Below, piece after piece: positions 18,277 to 28,403 of a DNA stretch of 64,000 nucleotides; position 1 is the first letter of the stretch; each line of letters starts with the position of its first letter. The DNA comes from Dehalococcoidia bacterium. Lineage in GTDB: Bacteria; Chloroflexota; Dehalococcoidia; Tepidiformales; Tepidiformaceae. The notes beneath the pieces were generated by a model, which did no database searches, had not been told where the DNA came from, and was given only the letters and a program-made list of their open reading frames with translations. Location: NCBI GenBank assembly GCA_003104995.1, contig PQAO01000032.1:62001-126000 (forward strand), read 5' to 3'. A program made the position numbers and the translations under genes.

Positions 18277-21200
18277 CTAATCGCTGCCCTCTACCCCCCG
18301 CATGGCACGGATCACCCGTGCCAGCAGCGGCATCCAGTTCGCCCCCGCGCCCAGGCGGTCGATCCGCACCTGGTTCGGCCCGACCAGCACCTGCTTCAAC
18401 CCCAGTGCCTCGACCGCATCTCGCATGCCCGGTGACACTCCGCCCCGCACGCGCAGGTGGAACATGTGCTCGTCCGTCTTGATGCTCTCGACCTTCGCCC
18501 GCCTCCCCAGCGACCGCACCAGCGACACATACAACAGGTTCTCCACCGACCTCGGGATGCTCCCGAACCGGTCGCGCAGTTCCTCCTGCATCGCTGCCAC
18601 GCCTTCCGCTGTCTCGATCTCCGCCACCCGCTGGTACACCGCCAGCCGCGCGTGCACGTCATCAACGTACGTCTCCGGGATGTGCGCGCTCAGCGGGAGG
18701 TCGATGACCGGCGCCGGCGGCAACGGCGGTGGCCCCTCCGGGATGTCGAGCGCCACCGTCAGCTTCAGTGCTGCCACCGCCTCCGCGACGAGCTTCGAAT
18801 ACATGTCGAAGCCGACCGCGGCGATGTGCCCGCTCTGCTCGGTCCCCAGCACATTTCCCGCTCCGCGAATCTCCAGGTCCCGCAGCGCGATCTGAAATCC
18901 CGCGCCCAGCTCTGTTGCCTCAAAGATCGCTTCCAACCGCCTCTGGGCCGTCTCGCTCATCGCCCGGTCCTTGTCGTAGAGCAGGTACGCATACGCCCGG
19001 TTCGCTGAACGCCCAACCCTTCCCCGCAACTGGTACAGCTGCGCCAGCCCCAGCGTGTTCGCGTCGTTGATGATGATCGTGTTCGCGTTTGGTATGTCGA
19101 GGCCGCTCTCGATGATCGTCGTGCACACCAGCACGTCGTGTTCGCCAGCCCCGAACTCTGCCATCACCCGCTCCAGTTGTTCCTCCGGCATCTGCCCGTG
19201 CCCGACCGCGATACGCGCATCCGGGATGATGTTCCGCAGCCGCGTCACGATCCGCTCGATGTTGTGCACCCGGTTGTGCACGAAATACACCTGCCCCCCG
19301 CGTTGCAGCTCCCGGTCGATCGCCTCCCGGATCAGTTCGTCGTCCCACTGCAGCACGTACGTCCGGATCGGCTGCCGCTCCTCCGGTGGAGTCATCACCG
19401 TGCTCATGTCCCGGATGCCCACCAGCGACATCTGCAGCGTCCGCGGGATAGGCGTCGCCGAGAGCGTCAACGTGTCCACCTCCGCCCGCATCTGCTTCAG
19501 CCGCTCCTTATGGCTCACCCCGAACCGCTGCTCCTCATCGATGACCACCAGTCCCAGGTCCTTGAACTCCACGTCCTTCTGCAGCAGCCGGTGCGTCCCA
19601 ATGGCGATGTCCACCTCCCCCGAAGCAATCCTTGCCACGATCTCGCGCTGCTCCTGCTCGCTCCGGAACCGTGAGAGCACCTCCACCCGCACCGGAAACC
19701 CGGCCACCCGCTCGCGGAACGTCGCGCCGTGCTGTTCCGCCAGCACCGTTGTCGGCACCAGCACGGCCACCTGCTTCCCGTCCGTCACCGCCTTGAACGC
19801 CGCCCGGATCGCCACCTCGGTCTTTCCATAACCCACGTCGCCGCAGATCAGCCGGTCCATCGGCCGCATCCGCTCCATATCTCCCTTCACCTCGGCGATC
19901 GCCAGCAGTTGGTCCCCGGTCTCCACGAACGGGAACGCGGCCTCCATCTCCATCTGCCACGCCGTGTCCGCGGGGAACGCGTGTCCCCGCGCCACTTCCC
20001 GCTTCGCGTACAGCTCGATCAGGTCCTGTGCGAGCTCGACAACCGCCTGCTTCACCCGCCGCTTCGCCCTTGTCCACTCCTGCGACCCCAGCCGCGTCAG
20101 CGACGGCGGGTGTTCTGTGGGCCCCACGTACCGCGAAACGGATTCCAGCTGGTCCGCTGGCACGTACAGACGGTCGTTGTCCGCGTACTGCAGCTCCAGG
20201 TACTCCCGCTCCACGCCCTCCACCGTCCGCCGGATGAGACCCCCGTACCGCGCGATCCCGTGGTCCGCGTGCACGAGGTAGTCGCCCACTTCCAGCGTCG
20301 AGACCAGGTCGCTCCGGACCCCGTGCCGCGTCCGCGTTGGCCGCCGCCGCTTGCGCAGCCCGAACACCTCCGCGTCCGTGATCACCGTCAGCAGGTCGCT
20401 CACGGCGAATCCCCCGCTCAGCGCAATCGGCGTGAGCGTGATTCGTCCGCCCACGGGTCGCTCGGGCAGCCGTCGCAGCAGGTCTGCCTTCACGCCCTCC
20501 TCATCCAGCAGGTCCGCAAGCCGCAACGCCTGCTGCGAGACGATCACCACCGCCCGACCCTGCTTCGCCCAGGCAGCCGCCTGTTGGGCGAGCGGCTTCA
20601 GCTTCCCGGCGAAGCTCGGCGTCGCCGCGAGCGGTAGCCGCTTCGCCCCCAGCTCCTCGCTTCCGAACCGCTGCAGGTGGATCGTCTCGAAGCCGCCGAG
20701 CCCGGCCCGCACTGCGCCCCCGTCCTCGCGCAGTCTCGGGAGCCCCTCGGGAATCGCCTTGCGTGCCTCCAACTCGCCCTGCGTCCGCCCCTCGTGCTCC
20801 AGCAACGTCGCCAGTGCGTTTTCACCGTCCTCCGCGTCGTCGAAAATGACGAGACTTCCCGCCGCCAGGTGCTCGATCGCCGTCGATTCGTACAGCAGCG
20901 ACTCAAAGAACCCCTGGTAGTCGCTCCGCCCGCCGGTGACGATGATCTGCAGCTGCTCCAGCACCAGGTCTGAGTCGTCCGAATCGCTATCGATTCCCGC
21001 GCCAAGCTCACGCGCTGCGTCCCGGGCCGCATGGCTGCTGGTCGCCGCCGGCGGGATGGCTGCCTCGTCCACCCGGCCCGTGCTCCGCTGCGTCCCCAGG
21101 TCCAGTGTCCGGATGCTCTCCACCTGGTCGCCGAAGAACTCGACCCGGTACGGGTGTTCGGTCCCCGCCGGGAAGATGTCGATAATCCCGCCCCGCCGCG

Positions 21201-21624
21201 ATGCCGTCCCCGGCTGGTCCGCCAGGTGTTCGATCGCGTATCCCGCGCCCTCCAGCCGCGCCATCAGGTCGCCCGGCCGGATCCCCATGCCCACGGAGAT
21301 CGTCACGCCCTCGGCTTCGATCCCCGGTGGCGCGCAGTGCTCCGAAACCGCCGCCCACGACGCCACGACCAGGGCCCTCTCCTCCCGCCGCAATAGCCCC
21401 AGCGCATGTGCCCGCTCAACCGCCACCGATGGGTCGTCGCGAGCGAATTCGTACGGCAGCGCCTCCCGCTCAGGCAGTCTCGCCAGTGGGACATCCTCCA
21501 GGAAAAAGGCCAGCTCTTCGTGCAGGGCGTGCGCTCGCGCGGGTGTCGGAGCCAGCAACAGCACCGGTCGCCCATGCCGTGCCGCGATCGCGGCCGCCAC
21601 CGGCGCCTTCGCGGTCTCCGGCAC
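18277..21624 (-). CDS. mfd: Transcription-repair coupling factor
   Basis: Removes RNA polymerase stalled at DNA damage and recruits UvrA. The protein is at least 1,115 residues. In order it has the UvrB-like N-terminal module (LPEREALPYEFARDDPSVAVERAHAL), the RNA-polymerase-interacting domain (LEVGDYLVHADHGIARYGGL near 475), the DEAD-type translocase with GDVGYGKTEVAIRAA and VIDEEQRFGV, the helicase C domain with TTIIESGLDIPNANT and QLYQLRGRVGRS, and the C-terminal TRCF domain. GTG 21624 is the first normal start, but family-like sequence continues upstream in frame, so the true N-terminus is uncertain (see findings). Confidence 0.97.
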   Translation of the reverse strand: MPETAKAPVAAAIAARHGRPVLLLAPTPARAHALHEELAFFLEDVPLARLPEREALPYEFARDDPSVAVERAHALGLLRREERALVVASWAAVSEHCAPPGIEAEGVTISVGMGIRPGDLMARLEGAGYAIEHLADQPGTASRRGGIIDIFPAGTEHPYRVEFFGDQVESIRTLDLGTQRSTGRVDEAAIPPAATSSHAARDAARELGAGIDSDSDDSDLVLEQLQIIVTGGRSDYQGFFESLLYESTAIEHLAAGSLVIFDDAEDGENALATLLEHEGRTQGELEARKAIPEGLPRLREDGGAVRAGLGGFETIHLQRFGSEELGAKRLPLAATPSFAGKLKPLAQQAAAWAKQGRAVVIVSQQALRLADLLDEEGVKADLLRRLPERPVGGRITLTPIALSGGFAVSDLLTVITDAEVFGLRKRRRPTRTRHGVRSDLVSTLEVGDYLVHADHGIARYGGLIRRTVEGVEREYLELQYADNDRLYVPADQLESVSRYVGPTEHPPSLTRLGSQEWTRAKRRVKQAVVELAQDLIELYAKREVARGHAFPADTAWQMEMEAAFPFVETGDQLLAIAEVKGDMERMRPMDRLICGDVGYGKTEVAIRAAFKAVTDGKQVAVLVPTTVLAEQHGATFRERVAGFPVRVEVLSRFRSEQEQREIVARIASGEVDIAIGTHRLLQKDVEFKDLGLVVIDEEQRFGVSHKERLKQMRAEVDTLTLSATPIPRTLQMSLVGIRDMSTVMTPPEERQPIRTYVLQWDDELIREAIDRELQRGGQVYFVHNRVHNIERIVTRLRNIIPDARIAVGHGQMPEEQLERVMAEFGAGEHDVLVCTTIIESGLDIPNANTIIINDANTLGLAQLYQLRGRVGRSANRAYAYLLYDKDRAMSETAQRRLEAIFEATELGAGFQIALRDLEIRGAGNVLGTEQSGHIAAVGFDMYSKLVAEAVAALKLTVALDIPEGPPPLPPAPVIDLPLSAHIPETYVDDVHARLAVYQRVAEIETAEGVAAMQEELRDRFGSIPRSVENLLYVSLVRSLGRRAKVESIKTDEHMFHLRVRGGVSPGMRDAVEALGLKQVLVGPNQVRIDRLGAGANWMPLLARVIRAMRGVEGSD

Positions 21625-21790
21625 ACCAAGGCGCGCGGAAGCAGCCCCTGTTCGTATCAGGGGCTGGATAACGTCGGCTATCGCGGCCGTCAGGCCGACG
21701 AACTCACCAGCCAGGGCGCGGCCCTCACCAGGTGGCAGATGCCACTAGCCATCACTCTAGCACTCCGCCCGGCTGCCGGCCCCCACCTGC

Positions 21791-21796
21791 TACGAT
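21791..21796 (+). promoter_or_regulatory. -10 box of the CDF exporter gene
   Basis: TACGAT, 6 nt before GTG 21803. A TAGAGT at 21754-21759 on the other strand may serve mfd. Confidence 0.5.
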
Positions 21797-21802
21797 GATC
21801 CC

Positions 21803-22741
21803 GTGCATACCCCGCACGACGGCGCCCGCAAGGCCCTTCTCGCAGGCCTACTCCTCACGCTGCTCTTCGTCGCAATCGAGGCGGTTACCGGCTACCTCGC
21901 GGGCTCCCTTGCCCTCGTCTCCGATGCCGGCCACATGCTCGCCGACTCTGCCGGGCTCTTTCTCGCCCTCGCCGCCGCCACCATTGCCCGCCGCCCGGCC
22001 GACTCCCGCCGCACCTTCGGCTACGCCCGCGCCGAGGTGCTCGCGGTCCCCGTCCACGTCACCCTTCTCTGCCTTATCGCCGGATATATCGTCTTCGAGG
22101 CGATCCGCCGCCTCGGCAGCAGCTCTCCCGAACTCGATACCGCCCCGGTCGTCGCCGTCGGTGTCGCCGGCCTCGCCGTCAATCTCCTCGTCCTCCGCAT
22201 ACTTCACGGCCACGCCCACGACAACCTGAACGTCCGCGGCGCCACCCTTGAAGCCATGGCCGACGCCCTCGGCTCCGTTGCCGTCATCCTCTCCGCCACG
22301 GCCATCGCTCTCGGGGCCTGGCGCGGACTCGATGCCCTTGTCGCGCTCGCTATCGCCGCCCTCATCGTCCCGCGCGCCCTCAGTCTCCTCCGCCATGCCG
22401 GGTCCATCCTCATGGAAAGTGCCCCGCGCGGCCTGGATCCCGACTCGATCGCTGCTGCCGCAACGGAAATCCGCGGCGTTCTCGCCCTTCACGATGTCCA
22501 CGTCTGGTCTATCGCCCCCTCCTTCCCCGCCCTCAGCGCCCACGTAGAACTGGCCGACGCGGACTGCACCGAGCACGTCCTCACCGACCTGGCGACCCTC
22601 TTCCGCGACCGTTTCGGCATCGGCCACGTTACGCTCCAGCCCGAGACGCCAGCCCTCCACGAAGCCATGGAGTGTTGTATGAGCCCCGACGCCGGCCGCA
22701 TCGAGCTCGCCGCCCATACCCACGAGATAACGCCCCGTTGA
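21803..22741 (+). CDS. Cation diffusion facilitator (Zn/Co/Cd exporter)
   Basis: A 312-residue CzcD/ZitB-type metal/proton antiporter with six membrane helices. The metal site is visible as SDAGHMLADS in helix 2 (HxxxD) and EAMADALGS in helix 5 (DxxxD-like). A short His-rich loop, ILHGHAHDN, lies between. The C-terminal cytoplasmic domain (about 215-290, LHDVHVWSIAPSFPALSAHVEL) is standard. It probably exports zinc or a similar divalent ion. GTG 21803 is chosen from the -10 box 6 nt upstream. The next gene starts within its stop codon. Confidence 0.93.
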   Translation: MHTPHDGARKALLAGLLLTLLFVAIEAVTGYLAGSLALVSDAGHMLADSAGLFLALAAATIARRPADSRRTFGYARAEVLAVPVHVTLLCLIAGYIVFEAIRRLGSSSPELDTAPVVAVGVAGLAVNLLVLRILHGHAHDNLNVRGATLEAMADALGSVAVILSATAIALGAWRGLDALVALAIAALIVPRALSLLRHAGSILMESAPRGLDPDSIAAAATEIRGVLALHDVHVWSIAPSFPALSAHVELADADCTEHVLTDLATLFRDRFGIGHVTLQPETPALHEAMECCMSPDAGRIELAAHTHEITPR

Positions 22742-24459
22742 GTTCCCGCCCCGCCGCTCGCCGCCTCAACCGCCGAGCGTTCCTCGCGGGCGGTGTCGCG
22801 GCGGCCGGGGCCGCCGGTGCCGGAGCCGTCGTCCTTGCCAACCGCTCGAGCTCCGGCTCAGGGCAACCGGCCGCCACCCCGCCAACGCGCACCCCACGGC
22901 CGGCTTCCCCAACACCCGCCCCGGCCTCCACGGCGACTCCCCTTCCCCGCGGCGGCATCATCCGGCTCGCGGCGCCGGCTCGGTTCAACTTCGACACGTT
23001 CGACGCCCAGCTCACCGGCGAACCGTCCGTCATCGAAGTCCTCGGCCGCACCCACTCCCGCCTCCTCCAGTGGGCCGACCTCCACGCCCCCACCCTCGGC
23101 CCCGACCTCGTTGCCCGCTGGGAGCAGCCCGACACGCAGACGCTCATCCTCCACCTCGACCCCGCCGTCCGCTGGAGTCCGGCTCCCGGGTTCCCCGGGC
23201 GCTCCGTCACTTCGGACGATGTGGTTCTTCACCTGTTGCGCGCCCTCGAAATCGCGAAGAGCGGCACCGCGCCGCTGGCTCAGCGCTACCAGGACTACGC
23301 AACCTTCGATCGCGTCCACTCTCCCGCTGCGGGCGTCGTCAGCATCGCGTTCTCGTCCCCCGATCCGTTCATTTTGGAGACCCTGGCGGGAGAGTTCGCC
23401 CTCGTCCAGGCCCCCGAAGCCGTCGCGGCTCTCGAAGCCACCCCGTCCGGCCTTGACCCCGCGCGAGTCGTCGGTTCTGGCCCCTTCCGCTTCGACGGCA
23501 CGCGCGACGGCTCTCTCGTGTTCCTCCCCGCCCCCGGCGGCCACCGCCCCCCGGTCGCTTTCGACGAGCTCCATGTCGGCGAGCCATTCGACCTCGTTGC
23601 TCGCTTCGCCGATGACGATCTGGACGAGGTCATCACCCGCGACCGCCGTGAAGCCGAAGCGATCCGTGCCGCCGGCCTGGCCGAGGAGTACCCGCGCTTC
23701 GAACGTGAGGTGGTGATGTCCTCCCTCGACGCCGGCGCGCCCCCATGGAACATCCCGACCATCACCTCAGCCCTCAGCGGCGCCCTCAACCGCTTCCGTC
23801 TCGCCAACGAGCTCTTTGGGGGCCGCGCGGTACCGGCAGGTCCCGTACCCCCCGTCCATCCCGCGTTCGCCCTCACCGAGGGCGTGCTCGCGCTCTACCC
23901 CGGCTACGCCCGTGACCGGGCCGAAGACGCCCGTGCCGCACGCCAGCGCTGGGAGGCCGCCGCCGGTCCCTCCCTGGGTACCATCACCATCGACTTCCCG
24001 AGCGTCTTCGACCCGCTCTACAGCGCCAGCTCCGTCGTCACCGGCATCCTGAACGAGGTGCTCGGCGACCAGTTCCGCCCGGCCGTCGAGACCTACACCA
24101 CCATCAGCCGCCGCGTCCTCGATGGCTACTACGGCAATGGCCGCGCCGCCTTCTGGTTCGGCTGGGGCCCGCCCCTTCCCTCTCCCGACCCCCGCCGCGC
24201 CTTCATTGAGCGCTACGAGGGCCTCCCGGGCCTGCCGTCGGGGCTCTCGTTCGGCACTGCCCGGACCCTCGATTCGTCCCTCCGCGACCGCACCGGGGTC
24301 CACGACCTTCAGCAGGTCGTCGTCGAGGCGGGCTTCGGCGGCGTTATCCCCTGGGTGCAGCAGACCTCTGAGCTCTTCCGGCGCAAGGGCGTTGCGGGCC
24401 CCACGCCATCTCCCTTCTGGACACACCACCTCGATGCAGCCCGCTACGTCCAGCCCTGA
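22738..24459 (+). CDS. Extracellular solute-binding protein, family 5-like, Tat signal
   Basis: A 573-residue exported protein. It begins SSRPAARRLNRRAFLAGGV, a twin-arginine signal, then a Pro/Thr linker to about residue 65. The mature part has the peptide/nickel-binding (SBP_bac_5) pattern: RLLQWADLHAPTLGPDLVARWEQPD, VRWSPAPGFPGRSVTSDDVV and a C-terminal lobe ending in FWTHHLDAARYV. TTG 22738 overlaps the exporter's TGA (TTGA), so the two are coupled. No ABC permease or ATPase genes are nearby, so its transporter lies elsewhere or it has another role. It could bind a metal chelate, given its neighbour; that is speculation. Confidence 0.8.
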   Translation: MSSRPAARRLNRRAFLAGGVAAAGAAGAGAVVLANRSSSGSGQPAATPPTRTPRPASPTPAPASTATPLPRGGIIRLAAPARFNFDTFDAQLTGEPSVIEVLGRTHSRLLQWADLHAPTLGPDLVARWEQPDTQTLILHLDPAVRWSPAPGFPGRSVTSDDVVLHLLRALEIAKSGTAPLAQRYQDYATFDRVHSPAAGVVSIAFSSPDPFILETLAGEFALVQAPEAVAALEATPSGLDPARVVGSGPFRFDGTRDGSLVFLPAPGGHRPPVAFDELHVGEPFDLVARFADDDLDEVITRDRREAEAIRAAGLAEEYPRFEREVVMSSLDAGAPPWNIPTITSALSGALNRFRLANELFGGRAVPAGPVPPVHPAFALTEGVLALYPGYARDRAEDARAARQRWEAAAGPSLGTITIDFPSVFDPLYSASSVVTGILNEVLGDQFRPAVETYTTISRRVLDGYYGNGRAAFWFGWGPPLPSPDPRRAFIERYEGLPGLPSGLSFGTARTLDSSLRDRTGVHDLQQVVVEAGFGGVIPWVQQTSELFRRKGVAGPTPSPFWTHHLDAARYVQP

Positions 24460-24471
24460 GTCGGCTTACCG

Positions 24472-25767
24472 CTAACTTTGTTCCGCCGCCGCCTGCGCCT
24501 CGTCCAGCACCTCCATCAGGTGCATGACCCGCGCGTCGATCCCCGCCTCCGCAACCGCTGCGTTGTACTGCATCTGGCATCCCGGGTTGGCTGTCACGAC
24601 GATGTCCGGCCTGGCCTCCCGGAAATGTTCGGCCTTCCGCGAACGCAACTGGGCCGACATCCCCGGCTGCACGAGGCTGTAGATCCCGGCCGCCCCGCAA
24701 CACACGTCGGCCCCGGGCGTCTCCACCAGCTCACACCCGGCCGCCCCTCGCAACAGCTCCCGCGGCTGTTCCCGTATTCCCTGCGCGTGCGCCAGGTGGC
24801 ACGCGTCCTGGTAGGCCACCCGCGCCGCCAGCCGTCCGGGGCTGTCCGCACCCACCTCCACCAGGTACTCGCTCGGGTCCTTCACCCGCGCAGCGAACGT
24901 CCGCGCCCGCGCCGCCCACCTTGGGTCGCCCGAAAGCAGATCGCCATACTCCTTCATCGCCGCTCCGCAACCGGCCGAGTTGACCACTATCGGCAGATCG
25001 CTCCCCTCGAACGCCGCGATATTCTGGCGCGCAAGCTTCCGCGCGAACTCCAGGTCCCCATCGTGCGCGTGCAGCGCCCCGCAGCAGCCCTGTTCCGCGG
25101 GTGCTTCGAGCGCTACACCCGCCCGCGCCAGCACCCGCCCCGTCGCCCGGTGCACATCCCCGAACAGCTCGCCCATCACGCACCCGCTGAACAGCAGCGC
25201 CCGTTCCCGCGCCTCTGCCGGCTGCGCCAGTGCCTCTCCGGGCCGGAACGGCCGCCCGGTCCTCCCTGGTAGCTGCCGCTCCCCGGCGCCCAGCCGCCCC
25301 AGCAGCCGCAACCCGCCCGTTCGCCGCGCCATCCCCTGCGCGCGCGAACCCGTATACCACCGCGCCGGCGCCATCGCCGCGGCCAGCACCCGCGGCCGCG
25401 CGATCACGTTTCGCAGCATCAACCGCCGCAACCTGCGCTGCACCCGGCCCGCCGGAGTCCCCGAAAGCTGGGCCCGCGCGCGCTCCTGGATGCGACCGTA
25501 CGCCACCCCACTGGGGCATACCGCCTCGCAGGCGCGGCACTGCAGGCACAAATCCCAGTGCCGCGCGATGGCCGGCGTCAGCTTGCTCCGCCCTTCGTCA
25601 ATCAGCTTCGCGAAGTGGATCCGCCCCCGTGGCGACTCCACCTCCAGCCCGGTCACCAGGTACGTCGGGCAACTGCTCAGGCACAGGCCGCAGTGCACAC
25701 AGCGGCTCAGGTCCTCCGTCGTGGGAGCCTCCCCCGGCACCGGCCACAGCCCCTCAGATACCACCAA
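24472..25767 (-). CDS. glcF: Glycolate oxidase, iron-sulfur subunit
   Basis: Takes electrons from the GlcDE flavoprotein and passes them to the respiratory chain. The 431 residues start with two 4Fe-4S motifs, [14 protein letters not shown] near 22 and [14 protein letters not shown] near 73. Two CCG-type domains follow: [19 protein letters not shown] near 230 and [20 protein letters not shown] near 355. The start overlaps glcE by 14 nt, so translation is coupled. It is the last gene of the Fur-glcD-glcE-glcF operon. Lactate or another 2-hydroxyacid is an alternative substrate for the complex. Confidence 0.93.
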   Translation of the reverse strand: MVVSEGLWPVPGEAPTTEDLSRCVHCGLCLSSCPTYLVTGLEVESPRGRIHFAKLIDEGRSKLTPAIARHWDLCLQCRACEAVCPSGVAYGRIQERARAQLSGTPAGRVQRRLRRLMLRNVIARPRVLAAAMAPARWYTGSRAQGMARRTGGLRLLGRLGAGERQLPGRTGRPFRPGEALAQPAEARERALLFSGCVMGELFGDVHRATGRVLARAGVALEAPAEQGCCGALHAHDGDLEFARKLARQNIAAFEGSDLPIVVNSAGCGAAMKEYGDLLSGDPRWAARARTFAARVKDPSEYLVEVGADSPGRLAARVAYQDACHLAHAQGIREQPRELLRGAAGCELVETPGADVCCGAAGIYSLVQPGMSAQLRSRKAEHFREARPDIVVTANPGCQMQYNAAVAEAGIDARVMHLMEVLDEAQAAAEQS

Positions 25768-26962
25768 CGAACCTCCCCCGGTTGAACCGGCCGTCCGGGT
25801 CGTACGCCGCCTTCACGTTCCGCATCAGGGCGAACGAACCTGGCGCCTCCCCCCACGAGTCGACCAGCATCTCGTAGCTCTCCGGCATTCGCTCCATCAC
25901 CACCGATCCGCCGGAGCCGGCCAGCCCCCGGCGCAGCGGCTCCACCACGGCCGCCACCTCCCGCGCCGATGGAGCGCTTGTTCGTCCCCAGGCAGCCCGC
26001 ACCGCCCCGGTCACGGGTCGAATGGTCATCACGTCAGGCTTCAACGTGTAGAGCCTCCGCGCCACGTCACCCACCCCCCCCGCCGTCGTCGCCGCCCGCA
26101 TGGTCAGCACATCGCCATCCTGGAACCCCGCGTCCCGGGCCAGCGCATACCGCTCGAGCCCCGCCCCGTGCACCGGCCGCCCCCCGCACGCCCGCCGCAC
26201 CGCCGCCACCGCCCGCCCCGGGACCCTGATGAGCAACAGCGATCCGTCGCTTCCCCCTATCACCTCCGCCACCTCTGGCCTCGTATCTGCTGCCGAGAGC
26301 GCCCGCGCAAGCGCAATCCCGGATTCCACGTCCGGCACCTCCACCTCCAGGTCCACGCTCTCCGGAAGCGGCAGCACCCGCAGCGCCACCTCCGTGACGA
26401 TCCCCAGCGTCCCCAGCGACCCGCACCACAGGCGCATCAGGTCATACCCGGTCACGTTCTTCACCACCCGCCCGCCGGCCTTCACCAGTTCCCCATCCGC
26501 CCGCAGCACCGTCATCCCCAGCACCAGGTCCCGCGGTAACCCGTATCGCGTCTGCAGCGGCCCGCCGGTCCCTGCAGCCAGCGTCCCGCCCAGCGTCGCC
26601 CGCTCCGGCACTGGGGGGTCCAGCGGCACGAATTGCCCGTGCGCGGCCAGCCGCCGGTTCACTTCCGCGGCAGTCACCCCGGCCGGCGCCACCAGCGTCA
26701 GGTCCTCGGGTGCATGCTCAAGCTCCCCGGAAAGCGCCGCCGGCAACTCCACCAGCATGAACGGCTGCTCCGGCGCGTACCCCAGGCCCATCCGCGTCCC
26801 ACCACCCACGGGCACCAGCGTCCGCCCATCCCGCTCCCGCACCAGCTCCTGCAATTCCTTCATGCTCGCGGGCGTTACAACCCCCTCCGCCGCCCTCCCA
26901 CGCACAAGGGCGCCACCTCCGGCTCCTCCTTCCTGCCTCCTCCCTCCTCCCCCGTCAGACAT
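25754..26962 (-). CDS. glcE: Glycolate oxidase, FAD-binding subunit
   Basis: A 402-residue FAD_binding_4 protein. The cofactor region reads [14 protein letters not shown] near 55 and [28 protein letters not shown] near 120-148. It is shorter than GlcD and has the truncated C-terminus normal for GlcE. ATG 26962 overlaps the glcD stop by 8 nt; GTG 26905 is an alternative. Residues 2-17 are odd, Gly/Arg-rich and encoded by a 7-nt repeat, whereas recognisable homology begins at [11 protein letters not shown] near 33. The repeat may have invaded the gene's 5' end. Confidence 0.9.
   Translation of the reverse strand: MSDGGGGRRQEGGAGGGALVRGRAAEGVVTPASMKELQELVRERDGRTLVPVGGGTRMGLGYAPEQPFMLVELPAALSGELEHAPEDLTLVAPAGVTAAEVNRRLAAHGQFVPLDPPVPERATLGGTLAAGTGGPLQTRYGLPRDLVLGMTVLRADGELVKAGGRVVKNVTGYDLMRLWCGSLGTLGIVTEVALRVLPLPESVDLEVEVPDVESGIALARALSAADTRPEVAEVIGGSDGSLLLIRVPGRAVAAVRRACGGRPVHGAGLERYALARDAGFQDGDVLTMRAATTAGGVGDVARRLYTLKPDVMTIRPVTGAVRAAWGRTSAPSAREVAAVVEPLRRGLAGSGGSVVMERMPESYEMLVDSWGEAPGSFALMRNVKAAYDPDGRFNRGRFVGGI
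26921..26955. repeat. 7-nt tandem repeat at the glcD/glcE junction
   Basis: Four to five degenerate heptamers of the form NNYTCCT (GGCTCCT, CCTTCCT, GCCTCCT, then CCCTCCT) run up to the glcD stop and encode the Gly/Arg-rich start of GlcE. Confidence 0.6.
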
Positions 26963-28403
26963 ACGCATCCGGCCCCGCCGCCCGCACGGCCGCCGCCTGG
27001 TGAGCCATCTCCCCGCACCCGGTCCCCCCCGGCAGCAGCTTGCACGGGTTGAACTGCCCGGTGTTCCCGAACGCGCCCCGCAGGCGTTCCATGTTCTCAA
27101 GGTCTGTCTCGCCGTACAGCCACGGCATGAACTGCCGCTTCTCCGCGCCGATCCCGTGCTCTCCACTGAGCGTCCCACCGGCGTCCACGCACGCCTTCAT
27201 GATTTGCGCCGCCGCATCCAGTACGCGCTCGGTCATCCCCGGCACGCGCTCGTCAAACAGCACCAGCGGATGCAGGTTCCCGTCCCCAGCGTGGAACACG
27301 TTCGCGATCGGGATCCCCGTCCGCTCCGACACATCGCCCACCACCTGCATCACGTCCACCAGCTTCGAGCGCGGCACCACGCCATCGACGATGTAGTAGT
27401 TCGGGGCCAGCCGCCCCAGTGCCGGGATCGCGTTCTTCCGCCCTTTCCACAGCAGAGCGCGTTCCCGGTCGCTGCTCGCCAACCGCACGTCCACCGCTCC
27501 CCGCTCCAGGCACTCTGCCCGCACCCGCGCCGCTTCCGATTCGATGGCTTCCGGTAACCCGTCCAGCTCCACCAGCAGCACCGCTCCGGCATCCGGCGGA
27601 TACCCGCACTGGAACCCCGCCTCTGCCGCCTGCAGGCAGAGCCTGTCCATCATTTCCATCGCCGCCGGGATGATCCCCGCTCCGATGATGCTCGAAACGG
27701 TCTCGCTCGCCTGCTCTACCGTGTCGAACGCGGCCAGCAGGGTGACCACACTCGCCGGGACCGGCAACAGCCGCAGCACTACCTTCGTCACGATACCCAG
27801 CGTCCCCTCGCTCCCGATGAACACTCCCCGCAAGTCATAACCAAACGAATCCGCCACCCGCCCGCCAAGCCACACCACCTCACCAGCGGCGGTCACCACC
27901 TCCATCCCGAGCACATGGTTCTGGGTCACGCCCAGCGCCAGGCAATGCGGTCCACCCGCGTTCTCGGCAACGTTCCCGCCGATGCTGCACGCTTGCTGAG
28001 AACTCGGGTCCGGCGCGTAGAACAGCCCGAAGGGCGCCGCCGCCTTCGAGACGTCCAGGTTTGCCACCCCCGGTTCCACCACCGCCACCCGGTCCACCGG
28101 GTCAATCTCCAGGATCCGCCGCATTCGCCCGGTCCCGATCACCACCCCCCGCTTCGCCGGCACCGAACCGCCACTCAGCCCCGTCCCGGCGCCGCGCGGC
28201 GTGATCGGGACGCCCAGCCGGTTGCATGCCCGCACGGCCGCGGCCACCTCTTCGGTCGTGGCCGGCAGCACCACCGCGTGCGGCATCGACTTCTCAATCG
28301 TCCCGTCGAACTCGTACACCGCCAGGTCTTCCGGCCGCCAGAGCACGTACTCCCGCCCGGCCGCCCCCTCGAGCGCCGCAATCAGGTCACGACGCGTCGG
28401 CAT
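26955..28403 (-). CDS. glcD: Glycolate oxidase, FAD-linked catalytic subunit
   Basis: Oxidises glycolate or a similar 2-hydroxyacid at FAD. The 482-residue protein has the FAD_binding_4 domain ([23 protein letters not shown] near 65-88, [23 protein letters not shown] near 135-157, [21 protein letters not shown] near 193-213) and the C-terminal FAD-oxidase domain with [13 protein letters not shown] and [12 protein letters not shown]. Length fits GlcD. Its start lies 17 nt inside the Fur gene, and glcE overlaps its end. Confidence 0.95.
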   Translation of the reverse strand: MPTRRDLIAALEGAAGREYVLWRPEDLAVYEFDGTIEKSMPHAVVLPATTEEVAAAVRACNRLGVPITPRGAGTGLSGGSVPAKRGVVIGTGRMRRILEIDPVDRVAVVEPGVANLDVSKAAAPFGLFYAPDPSSQQACSIGGNVAENAGGPHCLALGVTQNHVLGMEVVTAAGEVVWLGGRVADSFGYDLRGVFIGSEGTLGIVTKVVLRLLPVPASVVTLLAAFDTVEQASETVSSIIGAGIIPAAMEMMDRLCLQAAEAGFQCGYPPDAGAVLLVELDGLPEAIESEAARVRAECLERGAVDVRLASSDRERALLWKGRKNAIPALGRLAPNYYIVDGVVPRSKLVDVMQVVGDVSERTGIPIANVFHAGDGNLHPLVLFDERVPGMTERVLDAAAQIMKACVDAGGTLSGEHGIGAEKRQFMPWLYGETDLENMERLRGAFGNTGQFNPCKLLPGGTGCGEMAHQAAAVRAAGPDAYV

